Shown here: positions 1 through 8,178 of the stretch, piece by piece
Layout of the letters: each line of letters starts with the position of its first letter
How positions within the stretch are numbered: the stretch's first letter is position 1
IMG/VR virus record: IMGVR_UViG_3300032308_002415
Coordinates: 1 to 21,972 of that record
DNA: 21,972 bases
Reading direction: 5' to 3' (one strand)
Source: a virus
Position numbers and translations under genes: made by a program
Notes under the pieces: model-generated
The model's input: only the letters and a program-made list of their open reading frames with translations
The model's database searches: none
Told to the model about the DNA's origin: nothing

Positions 1-3000
1 AACTACTCTTTCAACAGAATATGGACCAGCTGCCAATGTATGATTTGATCCCCCGGAAGCTATAGCCACTATGATAGCACTGCCTGGAACTAGTCCGTGA
101 TTGCTGGCAAAGGCAACCTGTATGGTAGCAATGGCGCTGAAAGAAATCGATGTGCTGGCAGATATTGAACTAGTCGTTGGAGCAGTTAGAGTAACCGTTG
201 ATAATATTGTTACCTGTTGTCCACGTATGGCTGTACCGGTTATCGAAACCCCGGTAACCTGTCCCGCAGTGGCCGGAGATCCTGAATCAGTTGATGTGAT
301 CTGAACAATCGCATCATTTCCAGGACTTAGACCTCCAAGATCCGTACCTAATATTCTATATCTATTGTATAGGTAATATCCGCTAGTTCCATCATCGTCG
401 ATGCTGACGATAGAATATGTACCTGCATTTCTTCTAATTGTGATAGTAGCGTTATTACCAAATAAATTACCTACAGAACCATCTGATGCCACACCAGTAT
501 ATGTTGCCGATGCAGCAGCAGGTAAATTATTAACTCTTTCAAATGTAGTGATAGCACCGCTGCTAACTCCGGTGACTAGCAATCTAATATCGTTAACGCC
601 AGTAGATCCGCCGAGCAGAGCTCCGTCGATATCAACAAGATCGCCTTGTTGATAATTGATACCGCCGTTGTTTATAGTAATCGAAGTATAGTTAGGGGTC
701 ACTGCGGTAACGTTAAATGTAGCACCAGTACCTATACCGTTGATAAAGTTTGCCGATGATAGGATTATCGTAGAATAATTTTGATCGTCACCTCTATATG
801 TAGTGTCGATAGGACCACTTAGATTGAGTGTATTTCCAACTACAGAATTTACCACTACCTGTACATTTCCTACACTACCATCGGACAGTGCCATGCCAGG
901 CTCAATTCCAGTTACGTTAGTTAATGATATTGATGATGTACCCGGGGTTACTCCGCTGGCTAGATAGAAACTGCCAACACTACCTCCAGATCCAAATTGA
1001 CCTGCTACCTGTGTTCCTGAAGGAATTCCGCTGACTGTCAACGGCACGCCCAGTCCTGGAGCAGATCCGTTATAGGCTATAGTTGATGAACCTGTGGGAA
1101 TCAATAAGGCTGTGGTAATAGTACCGCTGGCACCGTTACTTGCCACTGTGATAGTTGGTGTAGGCAGTGCCGCACCGGTATAAAATCTTGATTCTCTTAG
1201 CTGTGTATTTGTTGTAGCTAAAACTTCACCGTTGGTGGTTCCAACTTTTGATTTGGCATAATAGGTAAATGAATTTGTTGTTGGAACACTGTTAACTAAA
1301 AAGGTTCCCTCAGCACGAGCAAATCCCAATACAGATGAGCTAAGAGCTCTAATTGTAAATGGTTGTCCCACCTGAAGCAAGTGAGCTGAAACAGTATTAC
1401 AAGTAATTAAACTAGATCCAACCCCGCTGGTTCCTGTTGAAGCATCTGTGACCACAGATGTAACTAAAATATCAGAAGCTCCTGTTTCATAGGTAGCTGG
1501 GTAACCTCTCTGAGTACCTATAGCCTGCCATTTAGTTGGTTGTAAACCATACTCAAAGTCTGCGTCGATCATAGCACGTGGCTGTGCTACACGCATGCGT
1601 TCGATAGCGTCTGTGCCAAAGTCGTATGGTCGAACTCGTAATTCTGATTCTTCTAAGAATACCTGTATAGTATCTGCTGCAGACATCGCAGCAGTGTTGT
1701 AATTGAAGTTAATTACTGTAGTACCGTTGCTAACTGAAATAGCTGTAGGGTATGCTAGTGAATTACCTGATTCAAATCTAGCCTGGCCGCCTTTGGTTGG
1801 TTCAGCGAAGTTGTAGATGACTTCGTTGGTAGTAACGTTGGTGATAATAAGGATATCTTCAAGACCGATTTTATCAAGTAATTCTACACGACCGAGACCG
1901 ATAACCTGTGCTGGTAACACCGATAATCCGAATTCGATAACGTCTGCTACATCTTCTAATAGAGCAGATACTCTTGTCTTAGCCGCAGATTCTCCAGTTT
2001 TGGTTAAGTCGATAACCTGCTGAGCAACGCCTTGTTCCGGATTAAGATCTTCAATGTTGTCTATGATAAAGTTATTGATAAGATCTGCAGTGAATAGATA
2101 AGCTTCTACTTCAGCGAGTCTAGTTCCGTCAATTTGAGGAACGGTTCCTACCCAATAGAATGTTGAAACTCTACGTGTTTCTTCATTGCCGCCGTAGCGT
2201 AGGTCATATAACAGTGCATCTAAAACGTATCCGCTGTCACGCTGACACTTAGATTCGCTGAAAATATAATCTTTAAAACCGTTAACTGTGTTAATGATTG
2301 TAGTTTTATTAGTATCTATGGTAGACTTAGCAGATTGAAGACCACCTGCTGCCCAGGTCACTGAAGGTGCTGTTCTGCCTACACCTGATAGATATGCGTT
2401 GGCATTCGCCTGGCTGGTCTGATTGACTACATCTTCGGTTATCTGTACTAGGTTAGATAAAGTTGTTGCTTCGGTTGAAGTAGCGTTACCTCCGCTGGTA
2501 TCTTGTACTCCTGGATATCTAGGATCGTTAGTGTCCGTGATAGACAGTGTAACTGATGTTCCAAGAACAACCTGTTGTACTATGGCCTGTAATCTATTGT
2601 AGGCTGCTACGGTTTGTAATCTATGTGTGGGGTCGATACCAGGAGCATTGTTGGCAAAACCGTAAAAGAAGAATTTAGCCTGATCGAAGGTGGCTGAATT
2701 TCCACCATAAAGGATATCATAGCATAGAGCATCGATAGCATATTTTACATCTCGTTCGCACTTGGCTTCATCGTGGTCGTGGCTAGGATAATTCACATGC
2801 ACCCAAGCATTAACTTCCTTGGCTAAAAATGTTCTGTTGGCTACTAGTCTATTTTTAGCATTGACCAACGCAGCAGAGGCACCTGTTGGGGTCGGAAATG
2901 ATAAAACATTGGCTGCCGATCTACCATTTTGTGCGATATCGATAACTTCATTGAAGAATGCGTTGCTTCTTGACAATGCTGCCGAATCAACAGCCACGTC

Positions 3001-3327
3001 GGACAGTGCTGCTACTTGATCCCTGGCTCTAGCGATAGTTCTTAAAACAGTAGGGCTGTTTTCTAAAGAATTGTATTCAGCTAGACCTAAAAATATAGCG
3101 TTGTAGTTAGTGCCTAGTGTGATATCAAAACCCACACCATCGATCAAATATCCTAGATCGCGTTCGCATTTGACTGCATCCGCTACTTGGTTTGTGATAA
3201 AAGCTGTGATTTCTGACTGTATAAAAACTTTATTCTGGAATATTAAACTATAGGCGTTGGGATATTGATTGTCTCCAATTCCTAATCCCGGACTAAACAC
3301 ATAATTTTTAACTAGTTTCTTTGCCAT
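1..3327 (-). CDS. Large virion structural protein, C-terminus beyond left edge
   Basis: The reading frame is open from the ATG at 3325-3327 to the first base of the window, giving at least 1109 residues with no stop. The start is supported by an AAGGA ribosome site about 9 nt upstream that overlaps the end of the preceding gene. Three copies of a module with the core Cys-(Glu/Gln)-Arg-Asp, followed by Gly/Lys-Tyr-x-x-Asp and Tyr/Phe-Asp-x-x-x-Gly-(Gly/Thr)-Asn, begin at about residues 54, 190 and 361. The rest is low in Cys and rich in Gly, Ser, Thr and Val, as in beta-structured fibre or baseplate-associated proteins. Proteins with such modules are common among large structural proteins of T4-like marine phages (from memory). 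No enzymatic motif was recognised. It lies directly after two fibre genes on the same strand. The exact virion position is unknown. Confidence 0.8.
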   Translation of the reverse strand, partial: MAKKLVKNYVFSPGLGIGDNQYPNAYSLIFQNKVFIQSEITAFITNQVADAVKCERDLGYLIDGVGFDITLGTNYNAIFLGLAEYNSLENSPTVLRTIARARDQVAALSDVAVDSAALSRSNAFFNEVIDIAQNGRSAANVLSFPTPTGASAALVNAKNRLVANRTFLAKEVNAWVHVNYPSHDHDEAKCERDVKYAIDALCYDILYGGNSATFDQAKFFFYGFANNAPGIDPTHRLQTVAAYNRLQAIVQQVVLGTSVTLSITDTNDPRYPGVQDTSGGNATSTEATTLSNLVQITEDVVNQTSQANANAYLSGVGRTAPSVTWAAGGLQSAKSTIDTNKTTIINTVNGFKDYIFSESKCQRDSGYVLDALLYDLRYGGNEETRRVSTFYWVGTVPQIDGTRLAEVEAYLFTADLINNFIIDNIEDLNPEQGVAQQVIDLTKTGESAAKTRVSALLEDVADVIEFGLSVLPAQVIGLGRVELLDKIGLEDILIITNVTTNEVIYNFAEPTKGGQARFESGNSLAYPTAISVSNGTTVINFNYNTAAMSAADTIQVFLEESELRVRPYDFGTDAIERMRVAQPRAMIDADFEYGLQPTKWQAIGTQRGYPATYETGASDILVTSVVTDASTGTSGVGSSLITCNTVSAHLLQVGQPFTIRALSSSVLGFARAEGTFLVNSVPTTNSFTYYAKSKVGTTNGEVLATTNTQLRESRFYTGAALPTPTITVASNGASGTITTALLIPTGSSTIAYNGSAPGLGVPLTVSGIPSGTQVAGQFGSGGSVGSFYLASGVTPGTSSISLTNVTGIEPGMALSDGSVGNVQVVVNSVVGNTLNLSGPIDTTYRGDDQNYSTIILSSANFINGIGTGATFNVTAVTPNYTSITINNGGINYQQGDLVDIDGALLGGSTGVNDIRLLVTGVSSGAITTFERVNNLPAAASATYTGVASDGSVGNLFGNNATITIRRNAGTYSIVSIDDDGTSGYYLYNRYRILGTDLGGLSPGNDAIVQITSTDSGSPATAGQVTGVSITGTAIRGQQVTILSTVTLTAPTTSSISASTSISFSAIATIQVAFASNHGLVPGSAIIVAIASGGSNHTLAAGPYSVERVV

Positions 3328-3336
3328 CTTTTATCC

Positions 3337-4443
3337 TTATGCTCCAAATGCCACTGAGAATGCTAATATATTAGCATCTACATATCGTTTATTTGTCAGG
3401 TGTTCTGCGTTAGTCGGCGCTGTGTCAGCACTGACAGTGGAACCCGCATTAATCCTTCCTGATACTCCTACCCCGCCAGTTACTACAATCGTTCCCGTGA
3501 CTGTGGAGGTTGAGGCTGTATTGCCTGTGAATTTGTTTGTAGCACCTGCTACGTTTAGTTGTCCTGCTACTCCCACTCCTCCGCTGATTTTTACAGCTCC
3601 GGTTGTTGAACTGGTTGATGCTGTGGTATCAGAAGATGTAACTACGCCAGTGGCTGTTAGAGCCGGTACTGTTAATAATCCTGTGAAATTATTAAATGTA
3701 AATCTAACGTCGCCGGCAAAATCGTCGTTGTCGTTATATTGTACTTGAGTGTTTTGTCCAGCGGCAGCAAATCCACCTGTTGGACTGACCACAGTGACCC
3801 AACTTAAAACTCCCGCTCCGTTGGTTCTTAATACCTGTCCAGAAGTTCCGTCTCCTTGCGGTAGAGTAAATGTTCTGCTTGTAGATATAGTTGTAGGGGC
3901 TTTAAATCCAATATAACCTGTGTTTCCGGTATTGTTGAATCTAATCTCCGAAGAAGATCGCATATCGATTCGATCATTGCCGTCATTAACAGTTATGGTT
4001 CCGTCTGTAAATATGTCCTTTGCCACATACATACCGCCTGTGGTTCTTATAGCTCCAGAGGTACTGCCAGTGGTATTAGAATCATTGTTGACAAACAGCG
4101 GGTTAGTTATAGCTCCACCGTTAAAACTGCCGCCGCCTCCTGTAACCGATGCTGGTTTCCATTTTTGTAAAATAGCATCATATACTAGAGATTGCTGATC
4201 TGCTGGCGGATTGGTAGCTAAATCTACATCGGTCAATTCGCCAAGACTAAAACTTTGATCAATACCGGTAACAGTCCCAGTGACTGTTAGATTAGTTACA
4301 TTAATATCTGTACTGGTTAAACTAGTCAGTGCCAGTGTTCCTGGCGGAACTACTACCCAGGCAACTCCATTGTATCTCCATGTGGTACTACCACTGGTTA
4401 TTGTGTCGTTTATCTGCGGATTACTTGGAAAATTTATTGCCAT
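3337..4443 (-). CDS. Tail-fibre-like structural protein with triplicated beta repeats
   Basis: A 368-residue protein, almost all Gly/Ser/Thr/Val/Asn. Residues 1-34 form a small module ending in TWRYNGVAWVVVPPG, and a related module recurs at about 86-98. A glycine hinge sits near 102-105. Three similar repeats with the pattern G-(A/T)-I/V-x-x-x-GG-(V/M)-x-V occur at about 130-144, 282-298 and 317-334, alternating with threonine-rich spacers. The C-terminus contains HLTNKRYVDANI (348-359), a motif often seen near the ends of phage fibre proteins. It probably forms trimeric beta-structured fibre segments. It starts 14 nt after the preceding gene ends; no strong Shine-Dalgarno sequence is visible. 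The product call is secure only as a virion fibre or fibre-associated protein; receptor-binding function is inferred. Confidence 0.75.
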   Translation of the reverse strand: MAINFPSNPQINDTITSGSTTWRYNGVAWVVVPPGTLALTSLTSTDINVTNLTVTGTVTGIDQSFSLGELTDVDLATNPPADQQSLVYDAILQKWKPASVTGGGGSFNGGAITNPLFVNNDSNTTGSTSGAIRTTGGMYVAKDIFTDGTITVNDGNDRIDMRSSSEIRFNNTGNTGYIGFKAPTTISTSRTFTLPQGDGTSGQVLRTNGAGVLSWVTVVSPTGGFAAAGQNTQVQYNDNDDFAGDVRFTFNNFTGLLTVPALTATGVVTSSDTTASTSSTTGAVKISGGVGVAGQLNVAGATNKFTGNTASTSTVTGTIVVTGGVGVSGRINAGSTVSADTAPTNAEHLTNKRYVDANILAFSVAFGA

Positions 4444-4457
4444 AATTAATATTTAAC

Positions 4458-5573
4458 TTATAATGAAACTATGTTCTTAACAACAATGGTGCCAATCATC
4501 ACACCGTGTACTTGACATTGATATCTGTAATTACCGCTGATTGATCCCGGAACTTTCCAATACAGTGTTCCAGAAATTTTGCCTTGAGCAGCAGCACCTG
4601 TGCTCACAGTGCCATCTGTTGCCACATGGACTAGACCGGTATTGTAGTTATTACCTGTACCGTCTTGTATCAAGAATGGATGGCCGGTGACATTTAATTT
4701 AAATGCTATCGTAGTTCCGCCTATGGCATATATCGTAGGATTATTGCCGGTGTACTGATCGAAATTATAGGCGCTTGCCCCAGTATTGGTCACTGCTAAT
4801 CTAGTTATGGCTTGAAGATAGATTTGATCTATGCTCAAAGAAGATTCAGCAACTTCATCTAGCAAAGAAAATTGAGAAACACCACCACCTCCACCAGTAG
4901 CAGCTATTGTGATCGTATCAGTTGTAGAATCTGTTGTTAATGTGATTCCTGCACCTGCAGTTAGAGTAAGAGTATCTGTAGAAGAATCTGCTACTACGTT
5001 ATTCTGGCCAGCTACAGAAATAGTGGCAAATGAATTAGAAGATCCACCACCGCCACCGCCTGTGGCATCGGTATCGTTGACCCAAGCAGTGCCGTTATAT
5101 TTTAGTACTTGTCCTGTTGAAGGATTAGAAATGGTTACATCGGTCAAGCTGTCAATATTCGTAGCCCCACCGCCACCACCGCCTCCGGTTCCATACTGAA
5201 CTGATGTAGGCTGTACCCACTGTGAAGATGTACCGTCGTTATAGTACACATAAAGAACGCCAGACTCTATGTCAAACCAAAGCTCTCCTTGATTAGGAGT
5301 TGGGGGAGGCACATCGTCTATGGTAGTGCTAGCCGAAATTCCAGCAGCAGCCGCTTTGTTTTTAAAATCGTCGTTGTCTACGTTAGAAAGATCCAGAGCT
5401 ACTGCTAGATCTGCTCGCTGTAATGAATAGCCGCCCGCAGTATCTCCGTCATACAATCTCAGCTCGTTCTGCTGTTGATCATAGAAAATCTCGCCCCTCT
5501 GGCCGATTTTACGGTCTAGAAAGTCTGTATTTCTGCCTACTAAACGCAGTTGTGTTATAGGAATATTGGACAT
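4458..5573 (-). CDS. Fibre-like structural protein with C-terminal cupredoxin-like domain
   Basis: A 371-residue protein built of modules separated by poly-glycine runs at residues 130-136, 172-177 and 227-231. The N-terminal part has two related modules (GEIFYDQQQNELRLYDGD at 27-44 and a similar stretch at 96-113), of a kind found in marine phage structural proteins. The last 120 residues are different. GHPF (His298), then a beta-rich segment and YQCQVHGVM give Cys353, His356 and Met359. This His...Cys-x2-His-x2-Met set matches type-1 copper ligands of small cupredoxins, with amicyanin-like loop spacing. Whether it binds copper is unknown; the fold could be kept without metal. It is the first gene of the structural run and lies just after a late promoter-like box. 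The ribosome site is weak. Confidence 0.75.
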   Translation of the reverse strand: MSNIPITQLRLVGRNTDFLDRKIGQRGEIFYDQQQNELRLYDGDTAGGYSLQRADLAVALDLSNVDNDDFKNKAAAAGISASTTIDDVPPPTPNQGELWFDIESGVLYVYYNDGTSSQWVQPTSVQYGTGGGGGGGATNIDSLTDVTISNPSTGQVLKYNGTAWVNDTDATGGGGGGSSNSFATISVAGQNNVVADSSTDTLTLTAGAGITLTTDSTTDTITIAATGGGGGVSQFSLLDEVAESSLSIDQIYLQAITRLAVTNTGASAYNFDQYTGNNPTIYAIGGTTIAFKLNVTGHPFLIQDGTGNNYNTGLVHVATDGTVSTGAAAQGKISGTLYWKVPGSISGNYRYQCQVHGVMIGTIVVKNIVSL

Positions 5574-5596
5574 AATCTGGTCTTATTTGTACACAG

Positions 5597-5604
5597 TATT
5601 TATC
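5597..5604 (-). promoter_or_regulatory. T4-type late promoter box (GATAAATA)
   Basis: On the minus strand this reads GATAAATA, one base from the T4 late consensus TATAAATA and matching the looser NATAAATA form described for T4-like cyanophages. It lies in the 42-nt gap between the HldD-like gene and the 371-residue fibre gene, 23 nt before that gene's ATG, which is a plausible leader length. It would drive the structural run 5573 to 1 separately from the heptose operon upstream. Confidence 0.5.
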
Positions 5605-5615
5605 CGCTTTGGTTT

Positions 5616-6485
5616 TTAGTAGTATTTGCTCAGTTTGAGATATTCTAAATATTTTTCTATGCCTGTAGCGGGGTCTAACAGGGTTTCTACGTCGTATCCT
5701 GCCCGGACTAGACCGCTGAGATCTGCTACTGTATCTGTTTGATATTGAGATTTTAAATCTTCGGGCATAGGTATTTCTGTTTTAGAACCAGTGCCTAACT
5801 GTGCGATCAGTTGATCGGCTAGGCTGTTGAAACTGGTACTAATTCCTGATCCCACATCGTAGCTGCCGGGTTGATAATTTTTAATGAAAAAAGCTATGAT
5901 TTTTGCTACATCTTCAACCCACACAAAATCTCTATGATAGCTGTTACTATTTTCGAAGATATTTAAATTATCACTTTCGGATAACTGATTATACCAATGG
6001 AATATTGTAGATGCCATGCGCCCTTTATGATACTCGTTGGGTCCGTAAACATTGAATAATCTTAAACAGACACCGTTTGTACACTCTTTTTCTAAGGTAT
6101 ACTTACTAAACGCATATTGATTTAATGGACCGCGGCCGTTTCCGTAGATTGCGGCGCTGGATACCCAGATAAACTTTTTATTGGCAGCTTTACAGAGGTC
6201 GTGCCAGCGTCTGGTGCTCAGCACATTACTTTTGTACAACTCCATCCAATTTGTTTCAAGAGTATTGGCATTGGCTCCTAGATGTATCACTGCTTCTAGA
6301 TCAGTGCAGTTGCTGATCAGCTCTGCGGTAGAATGTATGCTGAGATATTTTTTGTCCACAAGATTTTTATACTGCCGAGGATCGGGTAGATCATCAAAAA
6401 TTCTGATATCTGTGATGCCCTGTTGATTAAGATAACCCAAGACCACACTGCCTATAAATCCACCTGCTCCGGTGATCGCTATCAT
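5616..6485 (-). CDS. hldD: ADP-L-glycero-D-manno-heptose 6-epimerase (HldD-like)
   Basis: A 289-residue short-chain dehydrogenase of the extended type. HldD converts ADP-D-glycero- to ADP-L-glycero-D-manno-heptose in the cytoplasm, the last step of nucleotide-heptose supply. Visible features are the Rossmann loop TGAGGFIGS (5-13), Ser109/Ser110, the catalytic YAFSK (Tyr124, Lys128), and the HldD-typical block RLFNVYGPNEYHKGRMAS (142-159), whose Lys154 corresponds to the second catalytic lysine of HldD. RDFVWVEDVA (185-194) and the DVGSG loop (210-214) are also as in HldD. The length is slightly below the bacterial norm of about 310. Its ATG overlaps the stop of the kinase gene by 4 nt (ATGA), so translation is probably coupled. 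Other NDP-sugar epimerases are possible, but the HKGRMAS block favours HldD. Confidence 0.8.
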   Translation of the reverse strand: MIAITGAGGFIGSVVLGYLNQQGITDIRIFDDLPDPRQYKNLVDKKYLSIHSTAELISNCTDLEAVIHLGANANTLETNWMELYKSNVLSTRRWHDLCKAANKKFIWVSSAAIYGNGRGPLNQYAFSKYTLEKECTNGVCLRLFNVYGPNEYHKGRMASTIFHWYNQLSESDNLNIFENSNSYHRDFVWVEDVAKIIAFFIKNYQPGSYDVGSGISTSFNSLADQLIAQLGTGSKTEIPMPEDLKSQYQTDTVADLSGLVRAGYDVETLLDPATGIEKYLEYLKLSKYY

Positions 6486-7267
6486 TCTATTTCTCCTAGA
6501 CTAGGCGCATAACAGCCTAGATGCTGTACCGTTATTCCTGCGGCACGGTTAGCAAAATCTACGGCAGTTTCGTGATTCCGTGATCTTAAGAATTCAAATG
6601 TAAACGCTGACAAAAAAGTATCTCCCGCTCCGGTAACATCTACTACTTCTACTCTAGGGCAGGAATATAAGGTTTCTTGTTCGAGATCGTCACCGGTCTT
6701 ATACATAGCTCCGCGACTGCCTAGGGTTACTATCAAACTGTCGTTGGTGCTTTTGATATTCTTATATTCTAGTTCGTTGATTTTAACAAATATACCCCGG
6801 AAAGAAGATAAATGTGTTTTTTTAGTATCCATAAACATGGGCCCTATGTAATTTTTTCTCAGCTGCTGAATTAATTCGTAGGTAACCGCACCTTTGTTAT
6901 AATCACTGATCACTATGGCATGATAATTATTTAAATTTTCAACATCGTCCACATTGATGGGATCTGCAGCAGTATCCTCATCAACTCGCAGCAGATGTTG
7001 TTTAGATCTTAGATCGATTAATCTAGTTTTTTTACTAACAGATAAGGGAGTAAAAAAATCTACTTCACAGCCTAAGGATTGTAAATTTAATTCTACATTT
7101 CCGGCCATACCGGGTCTTTGTTCTTCTCTGACAAACTTAAACACAGGCACGGGTGCTTCTGGACTGATTCTATCCACTGTACCGTATTGATATACATCGA
7201 GACAGTTATCTCCGATTAATAATATCTTGTATTTTGTTTGTGGTTGAGTATTTTTCAAGTCTGTCAT
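6482..7267 (-). CDS. hldA: D-glycero-beta-D-manno-heptose-7-phosphate kinase (HldA / HldE N-domain), shortened
   Basis: A PfkB/ribokinase-family sugar kinase that would phosphorylate heptose 7-phosphate at C1. HldE-specific blocks are present: GDNCLDVYQYG (19-29), RISPEAPVPV (33-42), RPGMAGNVELNLQSLG (51-66), KTRLIDLRSKQHLLRVD (80-96), and the PfkB signature DVTGAGDTFLSAF (210-222) with catalytic Asp216. At 261 residues it is about 55-65 shorter than the usual domain. Most of the loss lies between residues 66 and 80, where bacterial enzymes have an extended segment, but all the active-site blocks remain. The assigned ATG overlaps the adenylyltransferase gene by 62 nt. The family's N-terminal strand begins at about residue 13, so a slightly later non-ATG start cannot be excluded. 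In many bacteria this domain is fused to the adenylyltransferase (HldE); here they are separate and in reversed order. Confidence 0.8.
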   Translation of the reverse strand: MTDLKNTQPQTKYKILLIGDNCLDVYQYGTVDRISPEAPVPVFKFVREEQRPGMAGNVELNLQSLGCEVDFFTPLSVSKKTRLIDLRSKQHLLRVDEDTAADPINVDDVENLNNYHAIVISDYNKGAVTYELIQQLRKNYIGPMFMDTKKTHLSSFRGIFVKINELEYKNIKSTNDSLIVTLGSRGAMYKTGDDLEQETLYSCPRVEVVDVTGAGDTFLSAFTFEFLRSRNHETAVDFANRAAGITVQHLGCYAPSLGEIE

Positions 7268-7610
7268 AGAATTTAATTTCTTTACAGTATTCGGCTCCGA
7301 TGATTTTTTTACCTCTGTAATCGCTGCCTTTGACCATTATATCAGGTCCAAATTCTTTTAGCAGTCTTTCGAGTTCTTGGTCTGAGTCAAATGTTTCTAC
7401 GCGATCCACTGATTTTATAGCAAATAGAAAACTACAGCGTTCGTATTCGTTGTGTATGGGTCGCTCGGGACCTTTTAATTCTCGTATTCTGCGATCACTG
7501 TCAGTTAGCACTAACACATAGCTCTGTGGGAAAGACCTAGCATATTCTAAAAGCCTAAGATGTCCTAGGTGTAAAATATCAAAACTTCCGTTAACTACTA
7601 CTTTGGTCAT
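7206..7610 (-). CDS. hldC: D-glycero-beta-D-manno-heptose-1-phosphate adenylyltransferase (HldC / HldE C-domain)
   Basis: A 134-residue nucleotidyltransferase of the cytidylyltransferase superfamily. It would join heptose 1-phosphate to AMP from ATP. Key features are NGSFDILHLGHLRLL (7-21) with the nucleotide-binding HLGH at 14-17, the DSDRRIRELKGPERP loop (37-51), PDIMVKGSDYRGKKIIGAE (89-107), and the C-terminal STTNKI (122-127). All correspond to blocks of the RfaE C-terminal domain, and the length fits that domain alone. Its ATG is 1 nt after the stop of the oxygenase gene, and its 3' end overlaps the kinase gene by 62 nt. The nucleotide used (ATP or CTP) cannot be read from sequence with certainty; adenylyl transfer is inferred from the similarity and the neighbouring kinase and HldD-like genes. 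Confidence 0.8.
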   Translation of the reverse strand: MTKVVVNGSFDILHLGHLRLLEYARSFPQSYVLVLTDSDRRIRELKGPERPIHNEYERCSFLFAIKSVDRVETFDSDQELERLLKEFGPDIMVKGSDYRGKKIIGAEYCKEIKFYDRLEKYSTTNKIQDIINRR

Positions 7611-7611
7611 A

Positions 7612-8178
7612 TCAGTGATCTAGTGTGTACCAGCCCGTGATTATATATTTGTATCCTGAATATATAGGATTTCCTCTGTGCGGGTGCGTGAAATATGCAG
7701 GCCATATAACTAATTTTCCTGTTTCGGGTTTGACTTTAACGCCTTGATAAAGATATTCGGTCTCTCCACCCTCTTCTACAGTATTGAGATACAGCGTATA
7801 GGCCAGTATGCGATTAGACGATGCAGCATCAGCATTTTCACAGTGCCAAGAATGATAGCCCTGATGCGGTCCTGTTCTCTGTACACTCATGCCCTTAGGA
7901 GTATGTTGGAAACAGATACCCAATATGCTGTATTTTTTCGCATATTCTTTGTAATATTGATTCAGTGTTTGGTAGAAGAACGCACAGATATCTGGATCTA
8001 TGTTGTAGTGTCGTTGATTATGGAAGGCCCAGTCAAAGAAAATCCTGTCATCTTGATTTTTTGTGATATCGTCCTGCGTGAGATGTTGCCCCATTCGAAC
8101 CATGTCTTCAAATCTCTGTATTACCGTTTGACAATACTCTTCGGGAAAAGCTCGGGAATATTCTTCTATGAAATTCAT
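7612..8178 (-). CDS. 2OG-Fe(II) oxygenase-like protein (prolyl-4-hydroxylase superfamily)
   Basis: A 188-residue protein with the double-stranded beta-helix pattern of 2-oxoglutarate/Fe(II) oxygenases. The likely metal site is WHCE (His112, Glu114) and His167 in THPHRGNP. Lys177 lies ten residues after His167, the spacing seen for the 2OG-binding Lys in prolyl 4-hydroxylases. EEGGETEYLY (135-144) is the characteristic strand after the first ligand. The first carboxylate is Glu rather than the usual Asp. The N-terminal 90 residues are family-specific and helical in character. It overlaps the cupin gene by 4 nt and precedes the adenylyltransferase by 1 nt, which ties it to the heptose operon. 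A paralogue with the same ligand pattern lies on the other strand at 8870-9490. The substrate is unknown. Confidence 0.75.
   Translation of the reverse strand: MNFIEEYSRAFPEEYCQTVIQRFEDMVRMGQHLTQDDITKNQDDRIFFDWAFHNQRHYNIDPDICAFFYQTLNQYYKEYAKKYSILGICFQHTPKGMSVQRTGPHQGYHSWHCENADAASSNRILAYTLYLNTVEEGGETEYLYQGVKVKPETGKLVIWPAYFTHPHRGNPIYSGYKYIITGWYTLDH

Noticed and set aside
101-3019. Short plus-strand frames within the left-edge region
   Set aside because: They all lie inside the uninterrupted minus-strand structural frame and have no start signals.
5158-5190. CCACCG-type short repeats as a possible microsatellite or mobile element edge
   Set aside because: They are simply the glycine-hinge codons of the fibre gene and keep frame.
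3422-5199. Plus-strand frames antisense to the fibre genes, rich in Pro, Val and Thr
   Set aside because: Their composition is the mirror of Gly/Thr/Val-rich codons in the real fibre genes (poly-Pro opposite poly-Gly), and no ribosome sites or domains are seen.
5574-5615. Possible intrinsic terminator after the HldD-like gene
   Set aside because: No stem followed by a U-tract could be found on the minus strand in this gap.
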